Source of the DNA: Sphingomonas koreensis
GTDB taxonomy: Bacteria > Pseudomonadota > Alphaproteobacteria > Sphingomonadales > Sphingomonadaceae
Reading direction: 5' to 3'
Assembly: GCA_006438735.1 (NCBI GenBank)
Contig: RCZF01000003.1
Location: 310,001-374,000 of the forward strand
Length of the DNA stretch: 64,000 bases
Both the position numbers and the translations under genes were made by a program. The notes under the pieces are model-generated. The model had not been told where the DNA came from. It ran no database searches and was given only the letters and a program-made list of their open reading frames with translations. Shown piece by piece: positions 1-8,402 of this stretch (position 1 is the first letter of the stretch; each line of letters begins with the position of its first letter).

Positions 1-1
1 C

Positions 2-304
2 GGTGCTCATTATATCGGTCCGATGGTCGTCGGCGCCGCCGAGAATTATTACAGCGTACAAGGGCGCCCACCGGAAAATGCCGATGCTTATGACATCATC
101 AAATACCCTTCAGTGGTTTATCACGACGTTCGCCTGGATTACCTGGTCGGCGGCGAGCGAGGCGAACAGACCTTTGAATTCTACGTCGGCATCAACAACC
201 TCAACAACCGAAAACCGCCCCTGGGACTGACTGGGACTGGGACGGACGCGATCTACGACGCTCGAGGCCGGACATTCTTCACCGGTTTCCGCGCTGCTTT
301 CTGA
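2..304 (+). CDS. TonB-dependent receptor, C-terminal fragment (cut by window start)
   Basis: About 100 residues are visible, in frame from base 2 to a TGA at 302-304. The segment has the alternating polar/aromatic pattern of outer-membrane beta-strands. It contains a 'GINNLNNRKPP' turn, which is typical of the last strands of TonB-dependent receptors (the family motif is 'xNLFDxxPP'), and it ends in Phe (RAAF), the usual C-terminal signal for barrel assembly by BAM. The plug domain, TonB box and any substrate clue lie outside the window, so the ligand cannot be named. A strong intrinsic terminator follows directly, so this is the last gene of its transcript. TonB receptors are numerous in sphingomonads. 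Confidence 0.8.
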   Translation, partial: GAHYIGPMVVGAAENYYSVQGRPPENADAYDIIKYPSVVYHDVRLDYLVGGERGEQTFEFYVGINNLNNRKPPLGLTGTGTDAIYDARGRTFFTGFRAAF

Positions 305-329
305 GACATACAAAGCTCACATTTCCTGG

Positions 330-357
330 GGGGCGGAGGAGACTCCGCCCCTTTTTT
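330..357 (+). terminator. Rho-independent terminator after the TonB receptor
   Basis: A perfect 9-bp stem (GGGGCGGAG at 330-338 pairing with CTCCGCCCC at 343-351) with a GAGA tetraloop is followed directly by six T residues (352-357). It starts 26 bases after the receptor stop codon and is the clearest intrinsic terminator in the window. Confidence 0.9.
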
Positions 358-386
358 GCAGACTGAAAGGATGCCGCTCGAAAGTA

Positions 387-884
387 ATGGACGTCCCACG
401 ATATTCCATCGCGGTCGGCATCACCCTTATCCGCACGGGCCCGGTACCGCTGTCGGTTCTGTCCGTTAATTTGGGCCGGCCCGATGCAAACGAAAATGGA
501 TGTATGGTCCCGAACGCCTCCCTGCTCGGCTTACAGTCGCGAGCCCGCACATGGCGGTCGTGGTCTGAAACCTATTTCGTCATGGCGATGCTTACCATCC
601 CAGGTTTCATCCGCCTGTTTCCGAATGCCGGTGCAGAAAGCAGCAATGCGGAAATAAAGCGCCTTTGGGTGTCTCCCACAGCAAGAGGCTTTGGCCTCGC
701 ATATCGGCTTATGGAGGAAGCCGAGACAATGGCGCGCAAGCTCTCCATCTCAACGCTCCGACGTGACACTAACCGATCCCTTGCGGCTGCGTTGAATCTG
801 TATCGGCGGTTGGGATGGACCGAAATTGAGCGATTCAACGATGATCCGTATGCCGATTATTTCTTTGAAAAGACGATCGCATAG
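387..884 (+). CDS. GNAT-family N-acetyltransferase, N-terminus doubtful
   Basis: The last ~80 residues read as the C-terminal half of a GNAT acetyltransferase. 'AEIKRLWVSPTARGFGLAYRL' (written here as family motif A, roughly residues 87-107) carries the acetyl-CoA pyrophosphate loop in the form RGFGLA, where the usual form is RGxGxG/A. 'ALNLYRRLGWTEIERF' is motif B. The first ~75 residues do not resemble the missing beta-strands of the fold and are rich in Pro, Arg and Ser. The gene may therefore start later than 387, or its 5' part may be frameshifted. Substrate unknown. It stands alone between the terminator and an IS3 remnant. Confidence 0.5.
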   Translation: MDVPRYSIAVGITLIRTGPVPLSVLSVNLGRPDANENGCMVPNASLLGLQSRARTWRSWSETYFVMAMLTIPGFIRLFPNAGAESSNAEIKRLWVSPTARGFGLAYRLMEEAETMARKLSISTLRRDTNRSLAAALNLYRRLGWTEIERFNDDPYADYFFEKTIA

Positions 885-1079
885 CGAGTTCCTCGCAAAA
901 ATTCTCGCTTGATAGGCGCGGCAGGCACCTGATGCGCGGCCAGTCCCGCTGAATCCACATGCGACTTTCTCAAAAGCGCCAGTTTTACCTCAACGTCTGT
1001 AGCTAGGCTCTGACAGCTCTGCAGCCGTCCAGCGATCACCAGTCTTATGCACTTCGATCCGGGAAGGACCTCGAAGGCG

Positions 1080-1198
1080 AAGTAGGCCGCCGCCTTTTTT
1101 TTGGATGTCGCGCTCGGACTTCATCCTGGCTAACTCGCGGCGCAGCCGCTCAATGTCCTGCTACTCCGGTTTCATCACGCCATGACCGGGGATCGCGA
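1080..1198 (-). pseudogene. IS3-family transposase OrfA remnant
   Basis: Read on the minus strand, the frame gives the OrfA end that is characteristic of IS3-family elements: 'FAIPGHGVMKPE', then an in-frame TAG, then 'QDIERLRRELARMKSERDIQ' followed by KK. The family consensus is a leucine-zipper-like stretch MKPEQxEIxRLRRELxxxKxERDILKKAAAYFA. The internal stop and a run of eight T's on the plus strand (poly-Lys codons) next to a disrupted 'AAAYFA' show that it is dead. No OrfB or terminal inverted repeat was recognised. The rest of 885-1364 holds nothing else recognisable. Confidence 0.6.
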
Positions 1199-1364
1199 AT
1201 TGGATGGCCGCTCCGACGCGGAGTAGGTCACATGCATCTTCAGACAAAGGCTACCCTGCCAACGGCTTCGTGCGACCAGACTGCCTATCGTCAAATTACA
1301 AGAATCGAGCCCGAACGACATAAACGACAATGCATAGATGCTGAACTGCAGCGGAGGCCAATTT

Positions 1365-2471
1365 ATGGCTACCATACTATCGGGCAACGATCGCTTCATG
1401 GCCAAGGGGGCAAAAAACATCGACAATACGCGCGTCCTGCTCTGGCGGACCGGCGGCTGGGTTGTAACCCTGTTCTGGCTGATTCAGTTAGCCGAGGTCA
1501 TGCTCATCGGGATCGCCGAGGGCAGGCAGACTGCCCTGAGGCTGCTCGAGCCACGGGCGATCATCATGGTCGCCGGCGTACTGCTGTCAATGCCGATCAT
1601 CTGGGTTTCGGCCAGAGCAGCCAGCAGTTCGTTCACCCGCCGCCTGGTCGAGACCGTGACGATGGCGCTGGCAATGTGCGCGGCCCTGATGGTCGTCAAC
1701 TATGCCGTCAACTTCATCGCCTTCTCGCGTGGACGCGTCCCGTTCGACCTTATCGAGTTCATCTACACGGCGTTCGGATGGTCCTGGTTCTTCCTCGGGC
1801 TGGCTGGCGCCGTCATCGCGTTGGCTTACAGTGCCGAGGTTCGTGACCGCGAACGCCGACTGGCGGCGATGGCAGAGGTGGCGAAGGACGCAAGACTTGC
1901 CGCCCTGAGGTACCAGCTGAATCCACACTTCCTGTTCAACACGCTGAATTCGATCGCATCTCTCATCGATGCCGACGAGAAAGCCTCGGCGGAGGCGATG
2001 GTACTGTCGCTCTCCGAGTTCCAGCGGACCACGCTGGAGCTAGACCCCGTGAACGACATCCCTCTGTCGCAGGAGATCGAGCTGCAGGCGCTCTACCTCT
2101 CGATCGAGGAAATCCGCTTCCCCGACCGGCTCAGCACTCGCTACCGCATCGCCGACGAGGTGCGGGACGAGCCCGTCCCCTCGCTCATCACCCAACCCAT
2201 CGTCGAGAACGCCATCCGCCACGCGGTCGCACGAACCCGGGAGCCAGTGCTGCTTACGATCGAAGCCTGTCGATCAGGCCGACGCCTACGGATCGTCATT
2301 AGCGACGACGCCAAGCCGACCTCGCCGGCAAAGGGCGGCACTGGAGTTGGCATGGCGAACGTCCGCGCCAGGCTCGAGAGCCGGTTCGGGGAGGATCACT
2401 CGCTCGTCGCGGGTCCAACTTCCGAAGGATACCAAGTGGCGATCGAGATCCCCCTGCGAGGTGGGCGATGA
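1365..2471 (+). CDS. LytS/YehU-type membrane sensor histidine kinase
   Basis: Inner-membrane kinase expected to phosphorylate the LytTR regulator encoded directly downstream. The N-terminal ~160 residues hold about four hydrophobic segments with no periplasmic domain. Next comes the His_kinase domain with 'LRYQLNPHFLFNTLNSIASL' around the phospho-acceptor His, which is diagnostic of the LytS class, and an HATPase_c domain with the N-box 'PIVENAIRHAV' and a G-box 'GTGVGMANVRARLE'. ATG 1365 is chosen because GGAGG lies nine bases upstream; an in-frame ATG at 1338 has no such site. Its stop overlaps the next start by 4 bases (ATGA), so the pair is translationally coupled. The signal sensed is unknown. 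A paralogue begins at 62873. Confidence 0.88.
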   Translation: MATILSGNDRFMAKGAKNIDNTRVLLWRTGGWVVTLFWLIQLAEVMLIGIAEGRQTALRLLEPRAIIMVAGVLLSMPIIWVSARAASSSFTRRLVETVTMALAMCAALMVVNYAVNFIAFSRGRVPFDLIEFIYTAFGWSWFFLGLAGAVIALAYSAEVRDRERRLAAMAEVAKDARLAALRYQLNPHFLFNTLNSIASLIDADEKASAEAMVLSLSEFQRTTLELDPVNDIPLSQEIELQALYLSIEEIRFPDRLSTRYRIADEVRDEPVPSLITQPIVENAIRHAVARTREPVLLTIEACRSGRRLRIVISDDAKPTSPAKGGTGVGMANVRARLESRFGEDHSLVAGPTSEGYQVAIEIPLRGGR

Positions 2472-3262
2472 CAAACCTCGACATTGTCGTATGCGACGAC
2501 GAGCCGCTCGCCGTGAGGCGCCTGATCTCGATGCTGTCTACCATGCCGGGCGTGTCTATCGTCGGCACGACGACCGACGGCGCCCAGGCCCTCGAGATCG
2601 TACGTCAGAAAAAGCCCGACCTGCTGTTGATCGACGTGGAAATGCCGGAACTGGACGGCTTCGACGTCGTCGACGCCCTCGCGAAACAGGTAGGATCGGA
2701 CGCTCCGCTTGTGGCGTTCGTCACCGCCTATCGCAAGTTCGCGCCGCAGGCGTTCGAATCCGGTGCGATCGACTTCCTTCCCAAGCCCGTCCGCCTTTCC
2801 AGACTCGACAACACGCTCACCCGGGCACGCGTCGCGGTCGAAGGTAAAGAGGCTTCCCGCAGACTGCTTGAGCTCGAAGCGATGCTCGACGGCCTGCGCG
2901 CGAACCGCATTCCCGAACGCGACGAGCATGTATGGGTGTCGCGACGTGGCGAAGTCGTCAGGATCGACCTAAGCCGGGTCGAGCGGGTGGTGGCCGAGGG
3001 CGCTTATGTCAGGCTGCATCTCGACGGAACCTCCTATCTCCACCGCGAACCGATCGGTGGCATCGAGGCGCGGCTCGAGCAGGGTCGGTTCATTCGAGCC
3101 CATAGGTCGCACGTCGTCCGAGTGGATCGCGTAGCCTCGATCCGGCGAACCATTCACGGCGGCGCCGAGCTGGTCCTGAAGGACGAAGTGCGTGTGCCGC
3201 TTGGACGCAAATATTCGCGCGAGGCCCGTCGGCGGCTGCTCAACACCGGACCTGACGAATGA
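2468..3262 (+). CDS. LytTR-family response regulator
   Basis: 264 residues. The N-terminal receiver domain has acidic residues 'CDDEPLAV' near the start, the phospho-acceptor Asp in 'LLLIDVEMPELDGF' (about residue 57) and the conserved Lys in 'FLPKPV'. A C-terminal LytTR DNA-binding domain covers about residues 150-255 and includes 'VERVVAEGAYVRLHLDG' and 'FIRAHRSHVVRVDRV'. LytTR regulators bind direct repeats through beta-strands rather than an HTH. The overlap with the kinase gene (ATGA at 2468-2471) supports a cognate pair. No target operator was identified here. Confidence 0.9.
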   Translation: MTNLDIVVCDDEPLAVRRLISMLSTMPGVSIVGTTTDGAQALEIVRQKKPDLLLIDVEMPELDGFDVVDALAKQVGSDAPLVAFVTAYRKFAPQAFESGAIDFLPKPVRLSRLDNTLTRARVAVEGKEASRRLLELEAMLDGLRANRIPERDEHVWVSRRGEVVRIDLSRVERVVAEGAYVRLHLDGTSYLHREPIGGIEARLEQGRFIRAHRSHVVRVDRVASIRRTIHGGAELVLKDEVRVPLGRKYSREARRRLLNTGPDE

Positions 3263-3568
3263 TCCGCAGGCAGGCGTGCGGACTGTCAATCGGCGCGGCA
3301 ACGGGGACCGGGATTGGCACGCAAAAGGGGACCACCCGCAGGTAAGCGAAAGCTGGACCTCCGACCGCGGAGTTCGCCGCTACCAGACCGGTAAGCGACA
3401 GTGGAAGGAGGGCATTTCCAAAAAGCACCTAAAAATCTCCGATGGATCGCGAACGGCAGCGCCACGCCGAAGTTAGCCATGGTGATCCACGCCGCCAATC
3501 GAGGTCCGCGGTGGCTCATGGACACAAAAGTCCCGTTGAAGACTTGAGCGGAGGTTCGCGGGCGCCAA
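3263..3568. other. Intergenic stretch, no gene recognised
   Basis: This lies between the LytTR regulator and the convergent prolyl aminopeptidase gene. Open frames on both strands are short and show no family motif. No hairpin with a T-tract was seen. Confidence 0.5.
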
Positions 3569-4546
3569 TCAGGCGGCGATCCGACCCACGATCCTGGACA
3601 GATCGGCTATGGCGCCCATCGTCGCCGCACGCATGCTGGGCTCGCGCGCGCTGTGGCCCGAACAGGGGACGATCCGGAAATCGGCCTCGGGCAATGCGGC
3701 ATGGAGTTCCCACGCGAACTTCATCGGGCAGGTCATGTCGTATCGTCCGTGAACAATGCGCGTGGGGATTTCAGTCAGCAAGGCTAGATCGCGGGTCAGC
3801 TGTCCCGGCCCGACGAAGCAGTCATTCAGGAAATAGTGAAGCTGGATGCGCGCCGATGCGAGCAGTGCGCGGTCGTCGATCGCCTCAGGTGTCGAGGGCT
3901 CCTCGAATGACGAGACCTCGCGCTCGAACGCCGCCCATGCCCTGGCCGCCGCCACCGCGGTCTCGACATCGGGGCTGGCCATCAGTGACCAGTAAGCGGC
4001 GGGAAGGTCGTCCCGGCCCTCCTCTGGAACCGCGGCCAGGAAGCTGGCCCACTTGTCTGGAAAGACATGGTCGATGCCCGAACGGTAGAACCAGTCCATC
4101 TCGGCCCGGGATCCGAGGAAGACACCGCGAAGGACGACACCATGGACGGACCGAGGATGGCTCTGCGCGTAAGCCAGGGCGAGGAGCGATCCCCACGATC
4201 CGCCGATCACAAGCCAGCCGTCCGTTTCCATGACCTCCAGTCGAAGCCTTTCGATGTCAGCCACGAGATGTGCAGTCGTGTTGGCGGTGAGCGAACCGCT
4301 CGGCGTGGAGCGCCCGCAGCCCCGCTGATCGAAAAGCAGGCCATCGTGCACCTCGGGATCGAACAGCCGCCGATGGAACATGTCAATCCGGCCTCCGGGG
4401 CCGCCATGCAGGAAGACGGCGGGTTGTCCGCCGCGTCGTCCCACACGTTCCCAGTATACCCGGTGGCCGTCCCCTACAGCGAGCCAGCCGTATTCATACG
4501 GCTCGATCGCACGGAAAAGCCCGCTTGCGGGATCTTGAAATGCCAT
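3569..4546 (-). CDS. pip: Proline iminopeptidase (prolyl aminopeptidase), alpha/beta hydrolase
   Basis: Cytoplasmic serine peptidase that removes N-terminal proline from peptides. The 325-residue length matches the family (about 310-325). Family marks in order: 'GRRGGQPAVFLHGGPGG' (HGGPG oxyanion segment), 'LFDQRGCGRSTP' (the DQRGxGxS signature of peptidase family S33), the nucleophile elbow 'VIGGSWGSLLALAYAQ' (GGSWGS), the acid region 'IVHGRYDMTCP', and the catalytic His in 'VPCSGHSA'. The catalytic triad is therefore complete. It appears monocistronic; the next minus-strand gene upstream (4562-5056) ends 15 bases before its start, so a shared transcript is possible. Confidence 0.9.
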   Translation of the reverse strand: MAFQDPASGLFRAIEPYEYGWLAVGDGHRVYWERVGRRGGQPAVFLHGGPGGRIDMFHRRLFDPEVHDGLLFDQRGCGRSTPSGSLTANTTAHLVADIERLRLEVMETDGWLVIGGSWGSLLALAYAQSHPRSVHGVVLRGVFLGSRAEMDWFYRSGIDHVFPDKWASFLAAVPEEGRDDLPAAYWSLMASPDVETAVAAARAWAAFEREVSSFEEPSTPEAIDDRALLASARIQLHYFLNDCFVGPGQLTRDLALLTEIPTRIVHGRYDMTCPMKFAWELHAALPEADFRIVPCSGHSAREPSMRAATMGAIADLSRIVGRIAA

Positions 4547-4561
4547 GGCTGTGCTCGGAAC

Positions 4562-5056
4562 TCAGAAGGGAAGCGGCGAGAGGTCCGGGCCGACCCAGCG
4601 CGTTCTGGCCGCTACCGAGAACAGGGTGGCATGGCTCCAATGATCGAGTAGCCAGTCCTTCCCGCCGAACCGGGTGCGAAGCAACGCATTCACGATCTCG
4701 AAGGTGGGCGCGCAGCGGGAAGCAGAATCGGCGAAGTGCTGGGCTACACGCATCGAGGCGAAAGTGATCGTCTCGTGATAGCCCGAGGTGTCCGTGTTCT
4801 GGTTGCCCATCGCCTCGTTGTAGCGCCGGATCACTCGCGGCATGTCGCGCTGCCAACTGAAATCGTCCCACCTCCGCAGCAGCCAGATCGCGACAGCGAA
4901 GTGAGCGGCGTGGGTCCACTGAGACTTCGGCAGCGTCAAGTCGAGCAGCGCGCAGGCGAGTGATTCTACCTCCGCATCGCACGCGAACGCGTCGTGTACC
5001 TCCCTGGGGGGCAAACCTGCGTTGGCGAGTTCCACCCGCATCACGGACCTACGCAT
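4562..5056 (-). CDS. Conserved hypothetical protein, soluble, helical
   Basis: About 164 residues, not assigned to a named family with confidence. It is rich in Trp, Arg and His. 'SQWTHAAHFAVAIWLLRRWD' is followed by 'MPRVIRRYNEAMGNQNTDT' and a 'GYHETIT' segment. These His-containing helices resemble small uncharacterised alphaproteobacterial proteins. No signal peptide or membrane segment. ATG 5056 overlaps the end of the upstream gene (stop at 5049-5051); ATG 5041 is an alternative start. The overlap suggests co-translation with the NTF2-like gene. Confidence 0.6.
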   Translation of the reverse strand: MRRSVMRVELANAGLPPREVHDAFACDAEVESLACALLDLTLPKSQWTHAAHFAVAIWLLRRWDDFSWQRDMPRVIRRYNEAMGNQNTDTSGYHETITFASMRVAQHFADSASRCAPTFEIVNALLRTRFGGKDWLLDHWSHATLFSVAARTRWVGPDLSPLPF

Positions 5057-5465
5057 ATTCGACCAGTTCCGAGATCAGACCATCCCGTGCTCGAACCAGC
5101 TGAGCAAACGCTCGGACCGACACCGTCGCGCCCCTTCGAATCTCGAGCGAGAAGCGGCTGAACGCGATCGATGGGTCGGCGAACGGCAGAATCTCGAGAT
5201 CGACCACGCCTATGGATAGTTCAGCCCGCTCGGCTGCATCCCAGCGGGGTCCCATGACCTCGGCAATGCGCGCACGCCCCTTCAGATGACGGGCCTCCGC
5301 CTCGGTAGCGAGCGGGAAACTCCAGAGGGTATCCTCAGCGAATAGCTCCAGCTGCCGGCGACGCATGGGTGAGCAAGCGGCCAAGACAAGCTGGCGCGCG
5401 AGCCGCTGCGCCTCCGAGTCCGTTGGGCTAGGCGTTAAAGGATGGTCCGGGGAATCGACCTCCAC
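5049..5465 (-). CDS. NTF2/SnoaL-like small protein
   Basis: About 138 residues with the layout of a SnoaL/NTF2-like cone fold: an N-terminal helix pair ('ARQLVLAACSPMRRRQLELF'), 'AEDTLWSFPLATEAEARHLK', then beta-strands 'IAFSRFSLEIRRGATVSVR' and a final 'LISELVEYA'. Many proteins of this fold are small enzymes or ligand-binding proteins, and no catalytic residues can be assigned here. It is followed, with an overlap, by the hypothetical gene at 4562-5056, which suggests one transcript. Confidence 0.6.
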   Translation of the reverse strand: MEVDSPDHPLTPSPTDSEAQRLARQLVLAACSPMRRRQLELFAEDTLWSFPLATEAEARHLKGRARIAEVMGPRWDAAERAELSIGVVDLEILPFADPSIAFSRFSLEIRRGATVSVRAFAQLVRARDGLISELVEYA

Positions 5466-5608
5466 GTCATTTCCTCCGCTTCAGTTCGTTAGACACGGTT
5501 CGGTTTCTCTCGGTATAGATGCGCGGTGGCATCCGGTGTGCTTGTTCGGCCGACGCAAGGTGCGATGGGAATGCCGCGGCCACGGCAGCGTCCTCACGAC
5601 AAGCAGAC

Positions 5609-6118
5609 TTACGGCGCACTCGTGCTGCGGTCGCGGATCAGGCGATCGAGCTTGCGAAGCTGGCTCTCCTCACCGGCGCGGGCGCGACCTGTCCAGAAGT
5701 CGTCGTGCATCGCGTCATGCGAGATGACGATCCTGATCTCATCGCCGACCTCCTCGAACTCCACCCGGGTTTCGACCTCGTATGGCTCTACACCGGGGAC
5801 GAAATCGGCGAGTGTGTTGAAGGACAGCCTCGTCGGGCCGGCGACCTCGGTGTAGGTCACGCGGCATTCTGTCGTTAGCGGCATGCCAGCCTGCTTCATG
5901 AAGCCGACCTGCGCGGCGGCGACCGCAGTCATAATGTAGACGAGGTGTCCGCCTGGGCGCAGGTCGAGGCGCTCGACCTTGACTTCAAAACCCTCGGGTC
6001 CCCACCAGGACTCTATCCCCTGCTTGGTTGTCCAGAGGTCCCAGACATCCTGAAGGTCCGCCTTGTAGGTTCGCTCGAGCCAAAACTGCGCCTTCGCGGC
6101 TGCGGCGGTGGACATCAA
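5609..6118 (-). CDS. SRPBCC/AHSA1-domain protein
   Basis: 169 residues with the AHSA1 (Activator of Hsp90 ATPase homologue 1-like) START-type fold: 'YKADLQDVWDLWTTKQGIES', 'WWGPEGFEVKVERLDLRPGG', 'TRVEFEEVGDEIRIVISHDA' and 'ARAGEESQLRKLDRLI'. Such proteins bind a hydrophobic ligand in a helix-grip cavity. In bacteria they commonly sit in an operon behind an ArsR-type regulator, exactly as here: the ArsR stop overlaps this ATG (6115-6118). The ligand is unknown. The regulator probably represses both genes. Confidence 0.85.
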   Translation of the reverse strand: MMSTAAAAKAQFWLERTYKADLQDVWDLWTTKQGIESWWGPEGFEVKVERLDLRPGGHLVYIMTAVAAAQVGFMKQAGMPLTTECRVTYTEVAGPTRLSFNTLADFVPGVEPYEVETRVEFEEVGDEIRIVISHDAMHDDFWTGRARAGEESQLRKLDRLIRDRSTSAP

Positions 6119-6462
6119 ATCTTCTCCGGTGGAATGGGCTTCTGCTCGGCACGCTTTCGCTCAAGGGCAGCACCGAGTCTGTCGAGGCGATGCTCCCACT
6201 GGACGCGATAGCCTGTCACCCACTCCTCGAGGCGGTCGAACGCATCCTTGCGCAAGGAGTACAATCGACGCTGGCCGTCTGGGCGCTTCTGCACGATCCC
6301 CGCCTCCTCGAGGATCCTCAGGTGGCGCGAGACACCAGACTGCTGGATATCCATCCGACCGACGATGTCGCCAACCGCGCACTCGCCAGAGCGCATCTCC
6401 TCGACGATGCGCATCCGGGTGGGATCTGCAAGCGCCTGGAATATCGTCAATTGCGTGTCCAT
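6115..6462 (-). CDS. ArsR-family HTH transcriptional regulator
   Basis: 115 residues from ATG 6462. Winged-helix ArsR fold: 'TIFQALADPTRMRIVEEMRS', a recognition region 'DIQQSGVSRHLRILEEAGIV' and wing 'RPDGQRRLYSLRKDAF'. There is no metal-binding ELCVC motif (the region reads RSGECAV), so it belongs to the non-metal, AHSA1-associated branch that is often found with SRPBCC proteins. It overlaps the AHSA1 gene by 4 bases. A decayed homologue of this same gene lies at 8403-8749. Confidence 0.88.
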   Translation of the reverse strand: MDTQLTIFQALADPTRMRIVEEMRSGECAVGDIVGRMDIQQSGVSRHLRILEEAGIVQKRPDGQRRLYSLRKDAFDRLEEWVTGYRVQWEHRLDRLGAALERKRAEQKPIPPEKI

Positions 6463-6915
6463 ACATATACATTTAATTAGATACTTAGGCAGGTCAAGCG
6501 TGGATCGAGCGGTGAATCTTGAGATTATACCGTCCCAAGTCGAGACCCGAGCGCGGTCACTCGATCTCGACACAAGGTCGTTCATGTAGAGACGAATTCA
6601 TCCTGATCCCGACATGCATTACAGTCTAGCCATGAGCGAGCAGGCCGTCCCGATCCGTCACCTCGCTGGCACCGACGCCAGTCACCTGCGCACGCTCGGC
6701 ATGGCCTTCGGCCGCGGCCCTTCAGAACACGGTCGCCACGACCGACTGGTCGAACTGGCAGTGGCGGCTCGCGAAGACTGTGCTGCCACCTGTCATCGGC
6801 GTAGGGCCCGGTCGGCACCAAGACGCGCTATACTACGAGTTGCCTCGAACCACTCGTGGAGAGGGCTGGATCGGCGGCCGCAAGCAACGGTGAACGTTTT
6901 CGGACGGACGCGCTG
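6463..6915. other. Intergenic stretch, no convincing gene
   Basis: Frames on both strands are short, Arg-rich and without family motifs. The AT-richer part (about 6463-6490) just upstream of the ArsR start is the likely promoter/operator area for the ArsR-AHSA1 pair, but no clean palindrome could be defined by eye. Confidence 0.45.
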
Positions 6916-7449
6916 ATGCCTGCCCCAATACCCGTCACGCTCGTGCCACACGATCCAAGCTGGTCACGTCAGGCGGAGTTGGAAATAGGGCGTCTCCAAC
7001 GCCTACCCGGGGTGCGTCGAATAATCTTCCACCATATCGGCTCGACCGCGGTCCCCGGGATCCTCGCCAAGCCAACGCTAGATCTGCTGGGAGTGGCAGC
7101 TGGGCTTGGGGATTTAGACTCGGCTCGAGCTGCGATGGAGCTCGCAGGCTACGAATGGCACGGCGAGTTCGGATTCGTCGGACGGAGATATCTGACGCTC
7201 ACCGACCATAGGACTGGAATCAGGGCAGTGAACCTCCACTGCTACGCGTCAGGTGACCCGGCCATCACCCGCCATCTCGCCTTCCGCGACTATCTTCGGG
7301 CGGATCCCGAACTCGCGACCGGCTACGAATGCATAAAGCGGCACTGCGCGAAACTGTACCCCGGCGATAGCCACGCCTACACGACGTGCAAGGATGAATG
7401 GATCAAGCGCGTCGAGGCGGATGCCCTGATCTACCATGATGACGCGTAG
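6916..7449 (+). CDS. GrpB/UPF0157 family protein (nucleotidyltransferase-like fold)
   Basis: 177 residues from ATG 6916. The family pattern is clear: 'VTLVPHDPSWSRQAELEIGR', 'IFHHIGSTAVPGILAKPTLD', which is the hallmark HxGSTAVPGlxAKPhlD segment resembling the GS...D motif of nucleotidyltransferases, then 'NLHCYASGDPAITRHLAFRD' and 'YPGDSHAYTTCKDEWIKRVE' near the C-terminus. The biochemical role of the family is not established; the fold suggests nucleotide transfer. An in-frame upstream start (6856) adds an Arg/Ala-rich stretch without family similarity and was rejected. Confidence 0.88.
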   Translation: MPAPIPVTLVPHDPSWSRQAELEIGRLQRLPGVRRIIFHHIGSTAVPGILAKPTLDLLGVAAGLGDLDSARAAMELAGYEWHGEFGFVGRRYLTLTDHRTGIRAVNLHCYASGDPAITRHLAFRDYLRADPELATGYECIKRHCAKLYPGDSHAYTTCKDEWIKRVEADALIYHDDA

Positions 7450-7569
7450 TCGGGGAAAAACGACAAGTGGGAAAGGCCGTTCGCTTCTACGAAGTGATCG
7501 ACTCATTTTGGTGGGCCTCCTCACCTGCGGCATCCGCCACAGGTCGGCACGCACAGGAGGGCAACCGCT

Positions 7570-7922
7570 CTATTCGAGTTTTGGCTTCACGTCGCATCTG
7601 GCGAGTCCTCGCACCGGCCAGAACGACCAGAGCGCAGCCGCCACGAGCGCCAGAAGCACACTGGAGCACCACAGTCTGGGCTGCGCCGATCCGATCTCGG
7701 GCAGCACGACGGCTACGATGCTGAGACCTACGTTCAGACCATTATGCATCAGGAGGTTGCACAGGATACTTCGGCCTCCCCGGTAGTCGGTCCATGCGAA
7801 CAGCCCCCGCGTCGCGAACGACAGCGCCAGAAAAGGCGGGGAACGGCACAAACCGCTGCGGCAAATCTGGGACCTCGACGAAGAAGAGAGGCAGGTGCCA
7901 CAGCGCCCAGCCTCGGCCGACT
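7570..7922 (-). pseudogene. CPBP intramembrane protease remnant (frameshifted)
   Basis: Read leftwards on the minus strand, one frame gives 'GWALWHLPLFFVEVPDLPQR' (the CPBP membrane helix with the conserved His of WHLPLF). About base 7845 the reading must shift to continue as 'FLALSFATRGLFAW' and 'SILCNLLMHNGLNVGLSIVA' (the second conserved His helix). It ends at a stop at 7570 after a last hydrophobic helix. The N-terminal half with the EExxxR motif is absent, cut off at the junction with the serine-recombinase remnant at about 7920. Not functional. Confidence 0.55.
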
Positions 7923-8350
7923 GGTGCTGAACATCCTGCTCACGTTCACGCAGTTCGAGCGGAAGATGCTGGGCGACCGCATCAGGGACAAGGCGCACGC
8001 CCTGCGCCGGGCCGGGCGGTAGATCGGTGGGGCGGCGCCCTATGGCTACGACCTGGTCGACAAGCGGCTGGTCCGCAATACGGAGGAATCCGCCATCATG
8101 TGCCTCATCCACGAGCGCTACCTGGCGCTCCGGAGTTCGAACCAAGTTACCCTCGAGATGGCGGACCGGGGAATGCGCTCCAAAGCCTGGGTGACCCGCG
8201 GCGGCACGCAGGTCAGCGGCCATCGCGTGACCCGCAGTCTCGTCTGCGCAATCCTCGGCAACCCAATCCCGGTGAATCTCCTGACGCCGGTCGACCGCGA
8301 TCGGCTTCACTTAGGCCTTGCCCGACTTGAGCAGCGTGAACCGCGCTGAC
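7918..8350 (+). pseudogene. Serine recombinase (resolvase) remnant with internal stop
   Basis: The frame gives 'GRLVLNILLTFTQFERKMLG' and 'DRIRDKAHALRRAGR', the long helix E region after the catalytic domain of large serine recombinases. A TAG at 8020-8022 replaces a codon of the usual 'GxWMGG' turn, and the frame then continues with 'IGGAAPYGYDLVDKRLVRNT', a recombinase-domain segment. The N-terminal catalytic domain with the active Ser is missing, and the C-terminal part is short. The left edge abuts the CPBP remnant, so this is probably the scar of an old integration or deletion. Confidence 0.65.
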
Positions 8351-8402
8351 TATCAAGACACGATCGATTGACGCAATCGCACATATCCCATAGTGTATAT
8401 AC

